A stretch of DNA of 49,129 nt. It comes from Candidatus Iainarchaeum sp. GTDB lineage: Archaea; Iainarchaeota; Iainarchaeia; Iainarchaeales; VGJJ01. The stretch lies in NCBI GenBank assembly GCA_016198125.1, contig JACQJG010000009.1:69104-118232 (forward strand), read 5' to 3'. Below, piece by piece: positions 32,628 through 40,943 of the stretch (position 1 is the stretch's first letter; every line of letters begins with the position of its first letter). The notes beneath the pieces are model-generated. The model was not told the DNA's origin and ran no database searches. It worked only from the letters and a program-made list of their open reading frames with translations. The translations under genes were made by a program, and so were the position numbers.

Positions 32628-33872
32628 ATGAACGCTAAAAAGCATTGGACTGATAAGGTCATCCTCGCGGGATTTTTCCTCCTTGCTCTGGCTGGCTTAA
32701 CTTTTTATCCTTTGAATGTCAATGCCCTTTTTTCCATTGACCCTGCACCAATATCCCCCCAGGTTTTTGTCACGGCCAATGCGAATGGAACAGCGTCCAT
32801 TCTGAACGCTTCCACGGGGATTGTGCGCCATGTACAGTTGCCGAGGCCGGTTGCCGCTGCAATAAATGTTGAAACAAGCCCCACAAACGGAATGGCTTAT
32901 GTGCTATACGAAAACTCTCTTATTGGAGAAACAACATTTGAAGTTGGCGTATTGGATGCATTAAACGGACGATTTGTAAAAAAACTTCAGGGGATTATTG
33001 AATACTTTGCATGGGACATGGAGATTTCACCGGATGGAAAATACTTGCTGGTGGCAACTGCAGAGGGAGGTTATCCGAATTTACTTCCATATTTATACGT
33101 GTTTGATACCAATCTTGGAAAGCTGACTGAAAAAATAGAGCTCAGCAACGTTAAAACGCCCGCTGACGGGGTGCCAAAAATAGCCGTCTCCTATGACAAC
33201 CGGTATGCATTTGTGTCCAACAATTACCGAAAAGAGGCCTATGTTTACAACCTTGACACCAAAACCCTGACTGGGACCATCCCGTTAGTGCCTACAAATG
33301 AAATTGGGATAATTGAATTGGCTCCGACTGCAAACTCTGCCATGTGGCTTTGGGTACCAAACGGTCCGGGGACCACTATCCGCACGCGAACGGCCATCGT
33401 ACCTTCGCTGGGCTTTGTAGATGCACGCTATCCCCAACTCAAAGCACCCAATGTCGGTGCAGGGGGGTTAAAATACGACCCCTTGAGCGGCATTCTTGCA
33501 ATGGCTGTAACAAACAAGATATACAATGTTACCTCAAATTGTTCTATAGAACTCCAAAATCCGCCTCCAGGTTACTATCTGCCACATTCCATGAACTTCA
33601 GCCCGATCAGCGGTCACCTGTATCTTACTGCAGGAGATGATTTTATAACCGTCAACCCGGCAGCGTGCAGTCTCGTTTCAAGCATGACCCTCCCTGATAC
33701 GACCAATACCGGCGCCCTTACCCCTGACGGGGCATTCTACGCAGCCACAACTGTAGGCAACATATATGTTGTTCCAACCAACGCCACCAGCCCAAGCCAG
33801 ATAAAAAAATACAACATCGGTAACACGCCTATCAATGACATAGAAGCCGTGCACAGTGTTCAATTCAACTAA
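32628..33872 (+). CDS. Membrane-anchored beta-propeller surface protein (YncE-like)
   Basis: Protein of 414 residues. A signal anchor (ILAGFFLLALAGLTFYPL, about residues 13-30) is followed by repeated blades: VFVTANANGTASILNASTG, then MEISPDGKYLLVATAE, AVSYDNRYAFVSNNY and ALTPDGAFYAATTVG. These fit the YncE/lactonase-like beta-propeller fold that displays a ligand-binding surface. It probably sits outside the membrane. The ATG at 32628 was chosen because the signal anchor starts a few residues later; an earlier in-frame ATG at 32553 would overlap the DUF192 gene. A hairpin with T-rich tail follows the stop codon. Function unknown. Confidence 0.72.
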   Translation: MNAKKHWTDKVILAGFFLLALAGLTFYPLNVNALFSIDPAPISPQVFVTANANGTASILNASTGIVRHVQLPRPVAAAINVETSPTNGMAYVLYENSLIGETTFEVGVLDALNGRFVKKLQGIIEYFAWDMEISPDGKYLLVATAEGGYPNLLPYLYVFDTNLGKLTEKIELSNVKTPADGVPKIAVSYDNRYAFVSNNYRKEAYVYNLDTKTLTGTIPLVPTNEIGIIELAPTANSAMWLWVPNGPGTTIRTRTAIVPSLGFVDARYPQLKAPNVGAGGLKYDPLSGILAMAVTNKIYNVTSNCSIELQNPPPGYYLPHSMNFSPISGHLYLTAGDDFITVNPAACSLVSSMTLPDTTNTGALTPDGAFYAATTVGNIYVVPTNATSPSQIKKYNIGNTPINDIEAVHSVQFN

Positions 33873-33889
33873 GGCCCAATTAAAATAGT

Positions 33890-33956
33890 AAAAGGGAAAG
33901 GCTTCAATGCATTGCACTGAAACCTTTTCCCCTTTTGCCTTTTATGCCTTTTTTTT
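33890..33956 (+). terminator. Hairpin with T tract after the propeller gene
   Basis: AAAAGGGAAAGGCTTCA (33890-33906) pairs imperfectly with TGAAACCTTTTCCCCTTTT (33918-33936), and an eight-base T run lies at 33949-33956. It starts 18 bases after the stop codon. A T-rich tract is the usual archaeal terminator signal. Confidence 0.45.
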
Positions 33957-34140
33957 GCAGAATATGGGGTGATATATACCCTTGACCTTAATTGCCCCTG
34001 TTCAGGCTATTATTTTTTGTTGTTCCAAAACCCAAACCGGTTTGTACGTAATTGCATGGAAATCCAAACCGCGCCCTAAAAATGGTTTTTTAACCCTTTC
34101 CACGGTTGTTTAATTGCAGGTTTTTTAGGGGTTGAACAGT
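33957..34140 (+). other. Gene-free stretch with TATA-like elements
   Basis: No protein frame or RNA fold is evident. It has TATA-like GATATATACC near 33972-33981 and TTTTTTAACC near 34087-34096; the latter is about 45-50 bases before the zinc-finger gene start. A short inverted repeat AACCGGTT sits near 34040. A small RNA cannot be excluded. Confidence 0.3.
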
Positions 34141-34338
34141 ATGGATTTCAGCAAGTACATGAAGAACCAGCCCAAGTATTCGTCGCGCGCAAACGTTGGG
34201 CCTTATGGGAGAAAAAAGTATTGTTTGACGTGCGGCCGGGAAGTGGAAAAAACCGATTCGCACTTGTACTATCAGAGTTTTTGCTCGGACGCGTGCAAGG
34301 ACGAGTACATGCAGGGCGAAGCCAAAACCCGTTTTTGA
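34141..34338 (+). CDS. Small zinc-finger protein
   Basis: Protein of 65 residues with four zinc-binding-type cysteines: CLTCGREV near residue 29-32 and FCSDACKDEY near residues 48-52 (CxxC, about 15 residues, CxxxC). This treble-clef-like layout, with FCSDACKDEYM at the end, resembles short archaeal zinc-binding proteins and YacG/MYM-type fingers. It probably binds nucleic acid or stabilises a complex. The ATG at 34141 was preferred to an in-frame TTG at 34132. It converges on the second sigma-like gene with a gap of 31 bases. Confidence 0.68.
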   Translation: MDFSKYMKNQPKYSSRANVGPYGRKKYCLTCGREVEKTDSHLYYQSFCSDACKDEYMQGEAKTRF

Positions 34339-34369
34339 ATGGTTTCCTGCAGGTTTTTCTAGGAACAGG

Positions 34370-35170
34370 CTACTTTGGGCGAGTGATTATTGCGCGCAGG
34401 GTGTCAAATGCCTTTTCCTGGATTTGGCGTGCGCGTTCACGCGAGATTCCCATCTCTGCCCCCACTTCTTTCAACATTCTGGGAGGATTTCCATCCAAGC
34501 CAAACCGCAGGATGATGACCTTCCTCCACGCTGGCCTCAAAGACTTAAATGCTTGTAAAAGCTCCTTGTTTATATGGGCTTGAGCTTCTTCCCCGCGTTT
34601 TGATGCAAGCCAGTTTCGGTATACGACTCCTTCTGTGACATCTACTTTGTCGCCTTCAACTTCCACTTGAAGGGGAGTTGTATGCTGTTTTGCAGCACGG
34701 CGTTGGTGTAGTACGTATCTTAATGCATTTTTCCATGAGGCAATGACATATGTGGAGAACAAGACTTTTCTTTTATCGTCCCACATCTGAATACAGCGCA
34801 GGGAGTATAGTTGGCACAATTGGGCTAATTCATTTTTATCATCAGGGTTTAACTGCCATTTTTTACTTGTTGCATGCAAAAAGCCTTGAAAGTGTCCTTT
34901 GAATATGCCCTCCAGCATTTTTTCACGCTTTCTTATTTCCTGAGTGGAAAGCACTTGAGTTGGGCGTTTAACAGTCCAGGAAGGATTATTTTTCTTTAGC
35001 AGGTAGTGCAGGTATCTTATTGAGACCCCGTATTTTGCGGCGGAGGCATGAAGTTCTGCTTGAGTGCTGGGAGGATTGGAAAGCAACTCAGGCACGTTGA
35101 CCTTGCTTGGTCTGCCAGGCAGAGGTTTGTTCTTTTTGCGCCCCGCGGGCAAAAAACGGCGTTTTCCCAT
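34370..35170 (-). CDS. Sigma-70-like factor with clear region 4
   Basis: Protein of 266 residues closely resembling bacterial sigma-70 factors. Residues 203-263 include WRKVIILRFGLDGNPPRM and then EVGAEMGISRERARQIQEKA, almost the textbook region 4.1/4.2 sequence that reads the -35 element. Residues about 84-155 fit region 2, with LFSTYVIASWKNALRYVL matching the FSTYAxWWIRxAI helix. The N-terminus is basic, followed by a helix-turn-helix-like segment (AAKYGVSIRYLHYLL, 44-58). There is no region 1.1 or typical region 3. The ATG at 35170 is supported by TTAAATA at 35194-35200, an archaeal-type TATA, about 27 bases upstream; the frame itself opens at 35266. Whether it binds the archaeal RNA polymerase is untested. 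Confidence 0.75.
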   Translation of the reverse strand: MGKRRFLPAGRKKNKPLPGRPSKVNVPELLSNPPSTQAELHASAAKYGVSIRYLHYLLKKNNPSWTVKRPTQVLSTQEIRKREKMLEGIFKGHFQGFLHATSKKWQLNPDDKNELAQLCQLYSLRCIQMWDDKRKVLFSTYVIASWKNALRYVLHQRRAAKQHTTPLQVEVEGDKVDVTEGVVYRNWLASKRGEEAQAHINKELLQAFKSLRPAWRKVIILRFGLDGNPPRMLKEVGAEMGISRERARQIQEKAFDTLRAIITRPK

Positions 35171-35193
35171 GCAAAAGGGTAACAGGGTTAAAG

Positions 35194-35200
35194 TATTTAA
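35194..35200 (-). promoter_or_regulatory. TATA-like element for the sigma-like gene
   Basis: On the minus strand this reads TTAAATA and is centred about 27 bases before the ATG at 35170. The sigma-like gene itself therefore seems to be driven by an archaeal TBP/TFB-type promoter. Confidence 0.5.
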
Positions 35201-35306
35201 TTCATTCGCGTACACGCTTGAAGGGCATTTAAGAAAGCAGGAATACATGGAAGGCGGGACGCGCACAGACTTTTAAGGCACGCACACAAGCATTGGTTTT
35301 CAAGAC

Positions 35307-36365
35307 CTATTTTTCTTGTTTTACGTACAGGGTTTGCGTGGGGTATGCAAAGGAAATGCCTTCTTTTTCAAATTCCTTTTTTATGGCCATGTTAATCCCA
35401 TCCCACGTAGGCACAAGCTGGTTTTCATCCACGTAATACACAATGTTGAGTTTAAGCGAACTTGAAGAAAACCCTGAAAACCATACAAGGGAACTCAAAT
35501 CCCCAAAGGTTTTCTTTTTAACCCCGGGGAGGGAGTCCAAGATGGACCGCACGATTTCTTTTGCTTTTTCCAATTTTTTATACGGAGTGGTATATTCGAG
35601 GTCCAAAACTGTAACCGTGTGACGCCCTGGCGCCCTAGACCAGTTCTCAATGACCTCGGTTGCAACCTTGTTGTTGGGGAGCGTGATGAATCTCCCTGCG
35701 TCATCGCGTATGCGTGTAGTTCGAAGAAAAATGGATTCTACCCTTCCAGTCACTCCGTTTACTGTAATTCGGTCCCCTATGAAAAAGGATTTGTTTGCAA
35801 AAAGGGTGATACCCCCAAAAATGTCTTTAATGGTTTCCTGGGCGGCAAACGCAATGGCCAAGCCTCCAATTCCAAGCCCTGCAAGGAGCGCTGTAACATC
35901 ATACCCCACATTTGACAGTGCAAGAAGAAAAGCCAGAATAAGAATGGTGTATTTGGCCGAGCGCTGGGCAAGAGGAACAAGCTGGTCGTCCAACTGGGAT
36001 TGTGTTCTACCCGCCCAAGGCCTTAACACGTTGTCCGAGAAAAAATCCACACTCTTCAAAACCACCCACGTGCCCCAAGCAAGAAGAACAAGCCCCAGGC
36101 CAGAGATAAAAGCATCCTTGAATGCATCCCCTGGAAGGGGATAGAAAAACATTCCGGCAAGCCCTATCCCCACAATGAAAAAAAGGTATTGAACGGGAAG
36201 GGAAAAACTTTGAATGAGCGCGTCATCCAATGAAGTACGTGTTTTTTTAACAACCTTTGCAATAACTGTGTTTAGAAAAAAGTACGTGACCTTTCCCAAC
36301 AAGATGAATGCAAACACGACTAGAAAAAAATTCCACAGGGCTTGAGACAAAAAAGGCAGTTCCAT
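35307..36365 (-). CDS. mscS: MscS-type mechanosensitive channel
   Basis: Membrane protein of 352 residues. Four or more hydrophobic segments are followed by the pore-lining helix ALLAGLGIGGLAIAFAAQETIKDIFGG (Gly/Ala-rich, as in MscS TM3) and the beta domain FFIGDRITVNGVTGRVESIFLRTTRIRD. It would release small solutes during osmotic downshock. The ATG at 36365 is supported by a TATA-like TTAAATTT at 36396-36403; an upstream GTG at 36410 would lie on top of that element. It stands between the reductase and the sigma-like gene, both on the minus strand, with gaps that suggest its own promoter. Confidence 0.9.
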   Translation of the reverse strand: MELPFLSQALWNFFLVVFAFILLGKVTYFFLNTVIAKVVKKTRTSLDDALIQSFSLPVQYLFFIVGIGLAGMFFYPLPGDAFKDAFISGLGLVLLAWGTWVVLKSVDFFSDNVLRPWAGRTQSQLDDQLVPLAQRSAKYTILILAFLLALSNVGYDVTALLAGLGIGGLAIAFAAQETIKDIFGGITLFANKSFFIGDRITVNGVTGRVESIFLRTTRIRDDAGRFITLPNNKVATEVIENWSRAPGRHTVTVLDLEYTTPYKKLEKAKEIVRSILDSLPGVKKKTFGDLSSLVWFSGFSSSSLKLNIVYYVDENQLVPTWDGINMAIKKEFEKEGISFAYPTQTLYVKQEK

Positions 36366-36429
36366 AGTTAACCTTCTTTGAACACCCACCGAAAAAAATT
36401 TAACTTTCACGCGTACATGGCATGTAAAT

Positions 36430-37674
36430 TCAGGTCAACAGTAGTTTTAACAGGGTGGCTGGGGAAGAAAGCCTTCGAGCAAGGGTGTAATCGTTTTGCA
36501 TGCGCGAGGACAGTTCAATGAGTTCCTTGTTCTTTGAGGCTTTTTTGATCACCCAGTCGAACACCCCTTCGTGCAATAACAGGAATTCCAGCCAGCGAAA
36601 GCCTTTGACTTCTGGTTCTAGCACGCGCCACAGGTTTTCCTCGTAAAGCCGCAGGCTTTTCTCTGACACGTCTTTTTTTTGCAGTGCGGTGTGAAGGGAC
36701 TGGGCCGCAATCTTGCCTGAGCGCATGCCAGGGCCGCATCCTTCTCCTGAAAACGTCATGGCAAACGTTCCTGCGTCTCCAACGAGCACCCACCCGCTGC
36801 CAGCGCATTTTCTTCTCTGTCCTAACACGCTCAACCCCCATTGCTTTAAGGGGGTGACTTGCCTGGCATTGCAAAAACGTTCTTTGAATGCAGGGCTCAA
36901 CAGGAGTTCTTTTAACTTTTCATCCAGTGAAACGCCTTGCCTTTCAATGTCTTCCATACGCATACCAACGCCCACGTTGCACGTTTTTTCATCCACTGGA
37001 AAAATCCAAAAATACCCCGGGCAAACGCCCTTCAAATAGTACAATTCGCACTGGTTGTGAACGCCGTGCACGTTTTCAAAGTAGGCCCGCGTGTTCAGCG
37101 CATAACGGCCTTTCACTCGAGGCGAAACGCCCACTGCCTGGGCAATCGGAGACGTACTTCCATCTGCCCCCACTACCACACGTGCGTACGCATGTTCTGT
37201 TCTGCCCTGCGCATTCTTGAATTCCACTCCAATGACCTGTAAAGGCTTTTTTGAATCAAAAAGCGGACGCACCACTTCGCATTGTTCCTTGAAGGCAATG
37301 TTTTTTTCTTTTTTGCATGCCTTGGCGAGCATAAAGTCAAAGTGGTACCGGCGCACGTTAAACCAGGGACCCTTAACCCGCACGTCTTCCCTATGCAAAG
37401 GCGTGTACATTTCATTTCCACTTGGACTGGTTACCCGGACACCATCAATTTGGCGTTTTGGGAGGCGTTCAAACTCAGCCCACAACCCCAATTCTTTGAC
37501 AATGTCCAGGCACTTCCATGTTTTATTGTCCGCGCACACCTTGTCTCTTGGGAATTGGTCTTTTTCCAGTACAAGCACGTTGTGACCGGAACGCGCAAGG
37601 AATAATGCACATGCAGTTCCTGCAGGCCCGGCGCCTGATACGATGACATCAAAATCAGTTGGCTGCACCTGCAT
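36430..37674 (-). CDS. Geranylgeranyl reductase family FAD protein
   Basis: Flavoprotein of about 414 residues. FDVIVSGAGPAGTACALFLAR is the FAD-binding motif, LEKDQFPRDKVCADN is the family linker with the usual cysteine, VVGADGSTSPIAQ is the second motif and VLVGDAGTFAMTFSGEGCGPGMRSG the third (with GEG as in archaeal reductases). It would reduce double bonds of isoprenoid chains of lipids or carriers. It is a paralogue of 21201-22349 with low similarity. The ATG at 37674 is supported by a TATA-like TTTTAAAC at 37691-37699; the longer start is an ATG at 37689. It is divergent from the Tad-like operon. Confidence 0.84.
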   Translation of the reverse strand: MQVQPTDFDVIVSGAGPAGTACALFLARSGHNVLVLEKDQFPRDKVCADNKTWKCLDIVKELGLWAEFERLPKRQIDGVRVTSPSGNEMYTPLHREDVRVKGPWFNVRRYHFDFMLAKACKKEKNIAFKEQCEVVRPLFDSKKPLQVIGVEFKNAQGRTEHAYARVVVGADGSTSPIAQAVGVSPRVKGRYALNTRAYFENVHGVHNQCELYYLKGVCPGYFWIFPVDEKTCNVGVGMRMEDIERQGVSLDEKLKELLLSPAFKERFCNARQVTPLKQWGLSVLGQRRKCAGSGWVLVGDAGTFAMTFSGEGCGPGMRSGKIAAQSLHTALQKKDVSEKSLRLYEENLWRVLEPEVKGFRWLEFLLLHEGVFDWVIKKASKNKELIELSSRMQNDYTLARRLSSPATLLKLLLT

Positions 37675-37690
37675 GCGTTCTACTTCCATT

Positions 37691-37722
37691 GTTTAAAAGC
37701 GCTGGGCGAAAACCATTTAATT
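37691..37722. promoter_or_regulatory. Divergent promoter between reductase and Tad-like operon
   Basis: GTTTAAAAG at 37691-37699 lies about 21 bases upstream of the minus-strand ATG at 37674, and TTTAATT at 37716-37722 about 27 bases upstream of the plus-strand ATG at 37746. Both suit leaderless archaeal transcripts. Confidence 0.45.
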
Positions 37723-37745
37723 CCAATCCAAAAACGCGTTATTTC

Positions 37746-39206
37746 ATGGAATCTTCTCCCACTCCTCCAGAGAAACTGCCGTTAATGGAAGACGTGCTGG
37801 GCTGGGCGCTTGAGCGCGTTAAAGAGGAGGATTTTGCGCGCGTGATTCAGTCCAGGGAGCACGCCCAGGTCATTGAATTGCGGGATGGAAGGAAAAAGTA
37901 TGCCGTGACTTCCATACCGCGTCTTTCACCCGAAGAATCCTTGCTCGTGCAGCATGTGCTGGAATTGTTTCGGAGGTCTGAAGAGCATTCAACGCTTGAA
38001 CGGCCTTCCATTGCCTCTTTTTTGCACAGGCATTGCGGGGAGCATAAAATTGAATTGGAGGCTGACCAGCGCGCATATGTTATGGCCGTTCTCCATGCAG
38101 AAGCCCATGGGTGGGGGCCTTTGACGTTTTTGCTTGAAGATGCACTTCTGGAAGAGATTGCAGTGATTGGAATTGGAAAAGAAAAGCCTGTGCACGTGTA
38201 TGATTCCCTGCATGGCTGGCTTGCGTCCAATGTGTGGTTTGCAAGCGCGGAGTGCGTTAAGAATCTTGCCAATAAAATGGGCCGCGGCATGGGCAGAAGG
38301 CTGAGCTTGCAAAGCCCTCATTTGAATGCAGTGCTGGAAAATGGAAGCCGGTTGCATGCGGTAATGGAACCCCTTGCATTTTCAGGGCCTTCACTTACGC
38401 TGCGCAAATTCAAGCGCGAACTTGTGACCCCGGTTTCGCTGTTGGATTGGAAAACGGTTTCGCCGGAGTGCCTGGCCTTTTTGTGGCTGGCCCTTCAAAC
38501 CAGTGCAAGCATGGTCATCGCAGGCAATACGGGCAGTGGAAAGACTACTACGCTCAATGCCTTATTCCATTTCATTCCATTGGATGAACGCATCATTGCC
38601 GTGGAAGAAACCCCTGAACTGCAATTGCCTCACACCCACTTTGTGCGATTGAACACCGTGGATGGATTGGGCATTGAAATGAGCGATTTGATTTTGGACA
38701 CGCTGAGGATGAGGCCTGACCGCATCATTGTGGGCGAGGCGCGCGGCCCCAAGGAAGTGAAAGCGTTATGGGACACGCTTTTGGCAGGCCAGGGAAAAGG
38801 TTCCTATGCCACTTTTCATGGGCAGTCCGCTGAAGAAGCCTTAAAGCGCGTGCAGGCCATGGGAGTTCCTGTTCAGGATCTTTCCGCGTTGGACTTGCTG
38901 GTCGTGCAACGCAGGTGGAGTGCATTTGACTTTGAATCAAAGTCCAAGCGCGAGGTGCGCCGCATTGTGCAAGTGGGCGAAATCCTTGAAACGCGCAAGG
39001 GCCCTGCATGGAACAGCCTTTTTGAATGGAATGCAAGTGAAAACCGTTTGATGGAAGCGCATGAAAGCGCACGCATAATTCCACGCATCTGCGAGGCCCT
39101 GGGATTAACGCGTTCAGGGTACACTGAAAAGTGGTTGAACCTGACTGAAAGACTGCTCCGCTACAAGCAATCCCATTCCATGGAATTGGATTGGAGCGTG
39201 TTTTGA
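37746..39206 (+). CDS. TadA/ArlI-type secretion ATPase
   Basis: ATPase of 486 residues that drives pilus assembly or protein secretion. AGNTGSGKTTTLNAL (259-273) is the Walker A loop, VEETPEL (286-292) the aspartate box, RIIVGEARGPKE (326-337) the Walker B region and GSYATFHGQ (352-360) the histidine box; together these define type II/IV secretion and archaellum motor ATPases. It begins a three-gene operon, with the TGA overlapping the ATG of the next gene by one base. The ATG at 37746 was chosen because the open frame extends upstream only into the divergent gene. No pilin-like gene is evident nearby, so the exported product is unknown. Confidence 0.9.
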   Translation: MESSPTPPEKLPLMEDVLGWALERVKEEDFARVIQSREHAQVIELRDGRKKYAVTSIPRLSPEESLLVQHVLELFRRSEEHSTLERPSIASFLHRHCGEHKIELEADQRAYVMAVLHAEAHGWGPLTFLLEDALLEEIAVIGIGKEKPVHVYDSLHGWLASNVWFASAECVKNLANKMGRGMGRRLSLQSPHLNAVLENGSRLHAVMEPLAFSGPSLTLRKFKRELVTPVSLLDWKTVSPECLAFLWLALQTSASMVIAGNTGSGKTTTLNALFHFIPLDERIIAVEETPELQLPHTHFVRLNTVDGLGIEMSDLILDTLRMRPDRIIVGEARGPKEVKALWDTLLAGQGKGSYATFHGQSAEEALKRVQAMGVPVQDLSALDLLVVQRRWSAFDFESKSKREVRRIVQVGEILETRKGPAWNSLFEWNASENRLMEAHESARIIPRICEALGLTRSGYTEKWLNLTERLLRYKQSHSMELDWSVF

Positions 39207-39988
39207 TGGGCGCAGACGTAAAAGGATTGGAATTGGTTGTTGAACGCGTGCTTGCATTCCCTCATGTAAAGGCATGCATGGCCTTTGGCGGTTTTGCAGG
39301 TGTTGGAGGCATGCTTGTATTGGACGAATGGCTAATGGGATTGTTGATTGGAGTGCTCTCAGGAACAGGATGCGCGCTTTTCATTAAATTTTTTGAACGC
39401 CAGAAACTGGAAGCGCGCGTGAAACGCTTTGAGGCAGGCCTGCCATTTGCATTGATGGGATTGGCGGTTGAATTGAACCTGCGCATTCCGTTTGAAAAAG
39501 CGTTAATGGACATGGCGCGTGAAAACAAGGGAATTGTTGGAAGAGAATTTGAATGCGTGCTCCGTGAAGTGCATGCAGAGGGCAGTTCAATCCCTGAAGC
39601 CCTGCGCCGTGTGGGAGAGCGCATGCCTTCCCTGCACGTGAAACGCGTGACCAGCTTGCTTGTCAATGCATACGAACAGGATTCCAGGGAGCGCCCTGGA
39701 GAAGCATTGAAACGCTTGGCATTGGAAGAGCTTGGAAGGCAGCGCGCGGAAGCAAAAGAGTTTGGAGGAAAACTTTCCGTTTATGCATTGGTGTTCATTG
39801 TTATGAGCGCCATTCTTCCTGCGCTCTTTCAGGCATTCGTGCTCGTGGGAAGCGCGTTCTTGGACCTTTCATTCACTCCCTTTCAGGTCATGGCCATTGT
39901 CGTGCTTGGATTCCCTTTAATGGACGCAGGCGTGCTGGCATTCATTCACTATAAAACGCCCATTTTCATGCGGGGGAACGCGTTTTGA
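39206..39988 (+). CDS. Type II secretion F-domain membrane protein (TadB/TadC-like), first of two
   Basis: Platform protein of 260 residues. Two hydrophobic segments near the N-terminus (about 27-65), a cytoplasmic T2SSF domain (FEAGLPFALMGLAVELNLRIPFEKALMDMARE, then RRVGERMPSLHVKRVTSLL), and two more segments at the C-terminus (about 190-250). It would anchor the ATPase in the membrane. Archaellum ArlJ carries two such units in one chain; here they are split into this gene and the next, like TadB and TadC. The ATG overlaps the ATPase stop (TGATG), and the last bases overlap the start of the next gene. Confidence 0.82.
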   Translation: MGADVKGLELVVERVLAFPHVKACMAFGGFAGVGGMLVLDEWLMGLLIGVLSGTGCALFIKFFERQKLEARVKRFEAGLPFALMGLAVELNLRIPFEKALMDMARENKGIVGREFECVLREVHAEGSSIPEALRRVGERMPSLHVKRVTSLLVNAYEQDSRERPGEALKRLALEELGRQRAEAKEFGGKLSVYALVFIVMSAILPALFQAFVLVGSAFLDLSFTPFQVMAIVVLGFPLMDAGVLAFIHYKTPIFMRGNAF

Positions 39989-40872
39989 ATAGCATTTTTT
40001 TTGTTTACGCATTTCTTTCCCGCCATGGATGGAAGGGAAAAGAAAAAACATGGGCACTGCATGCAAGTGCAATGGCAAGCGCCGTATTCATGCTGGGGCT
40101 GGCAGCGCTTCTTGCCTTGAAAGTGGAGCCAGCGCTTGCAACTGGGGCAGCGCTTTTGGGCTTTGCAGGCGTGTTTTTTCTAAGCCTGGTTTGGGTGGCA
40201 TGGAAATGGGAACAGCGCGTGCTCACCATTGAACGCCTTGTGCCTGATGCATTATTGCATGCCAGCGCGTTTCCACGGGGAACGCACGCGCAAAAAATAA
40301 TTGAACACCTTTCAAACGCCCATTACCCTTTTCTTTCCATGGAATTCGGGCAATGCCACCACGAAATCGAACGTGGAATGCCGGTAGAAGAAGCGTTGAA
40401 TGGAATGGCTTGGCGCACGCCTTCCAAGGCCTTGCACCGCGCGGTGCGGTTGCTTGTCCTTGGATACAAGAGCGGCGCAGACATGTCCCTGGTGTTCAGC
40501 GAAACCGCAAACGATTTGCTGGAAACCCATTCCATTCTGCGCGAGCAGAACGCAAGCGCGGTCATTGAAAAGTACACGCTTCTCTTGGCGGGAGGCCTTA
40601 TTGTTCCAGGAGTATTGGGCATGCTTACAGGAATGGTGGGAAACTTGAATGCAACCGGCATTGAATTGCTTGGCATTGGAGCTGAACCTGTACAACGCGA
40701 AGCCCTGTTGCGTGCAAGCGTGCTTTCCACGCAAGTGTACATTGCCGTGTACGCGTTTCTTGCATCGGTCTTTGTGGGCATCCAGGAAGGCCAGCCCAAG
40801 AAAGGCATTGCATATGCGTGCGCACTTGTTCCTTTGAGCCTTGGCGTGTATTTTTTCATTCAATGGATTTAA
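39985..40872 (+). CDS. Type II secretion F-domain membrane protein (TadB/TadC-like), second of two
   Basis: Platform protein of 295 residues. Membrane segments at about 32-75, then a T2SSF domain (HASAFPRGTHAQKIIEHLS, GMPVEEALNGMAWRT, LLVLGYKSGADMSLVFSETANDL), then two helices at about 200-225 and 250-295. It starts at a TTG that overlaps the stop of the previous gene by four bases, so translational coupling is likely. Together with the first platform protein it would form the complete membrane base. A small hairpin at 40885-40908 follows. Confidence 0.8.
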   Translation: MNSIFFVYAFLSRHGWKGKEKTWALHASAMASAVFMLGLAALLALKVEPALATGAALLGFAGVFFLSLVWVAWKWEQRVLTIERLVPDALLHASAFPRGTHAQKIIEHLSNAHYPFLSMEFGQCHHEIERGMPVEEALNGMAWRTPSKALHRAVRLLVLGYKSGADMSLVFSETANDLLETHSILREQNASAVIEKYTLLLAGGLIVPGVLGMLTGMVGNLNATGIELLGIGAEPVQREALLRASVLSTQVYIAVYAFLASVFVGIQEGQPKKGIAYACALVPLSLGVYFFIQWI

Positions 40873-40884
40873 GGCGTGCGCATG

Positions 40885-40908
40885 GCTTTCCGTGAAAAAC
40901 AGGAAAGC
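40885..40908 (+). terminator. Seven-base hairpin after the Tad-like operon
   Basis: GCTTTCC (40885-40891) and GGAAAGC (40902-40908) are perfect complements with a ten-base loop, 13 bases after the stop. No long T tract follows, so a terminator or processing role is tentative. Confidence 0.3.
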
Positions 40909-40943
40909 ATTAATAGGCAGGGCTTCGTATTACCAAAAATCGT

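Noticed and set aside
40323-40863. Two minus-strand frames of about 180 codons across the second platform gene
   Set aside because: They mirror a gene with clear T2SSF features and contain no signal or domain.
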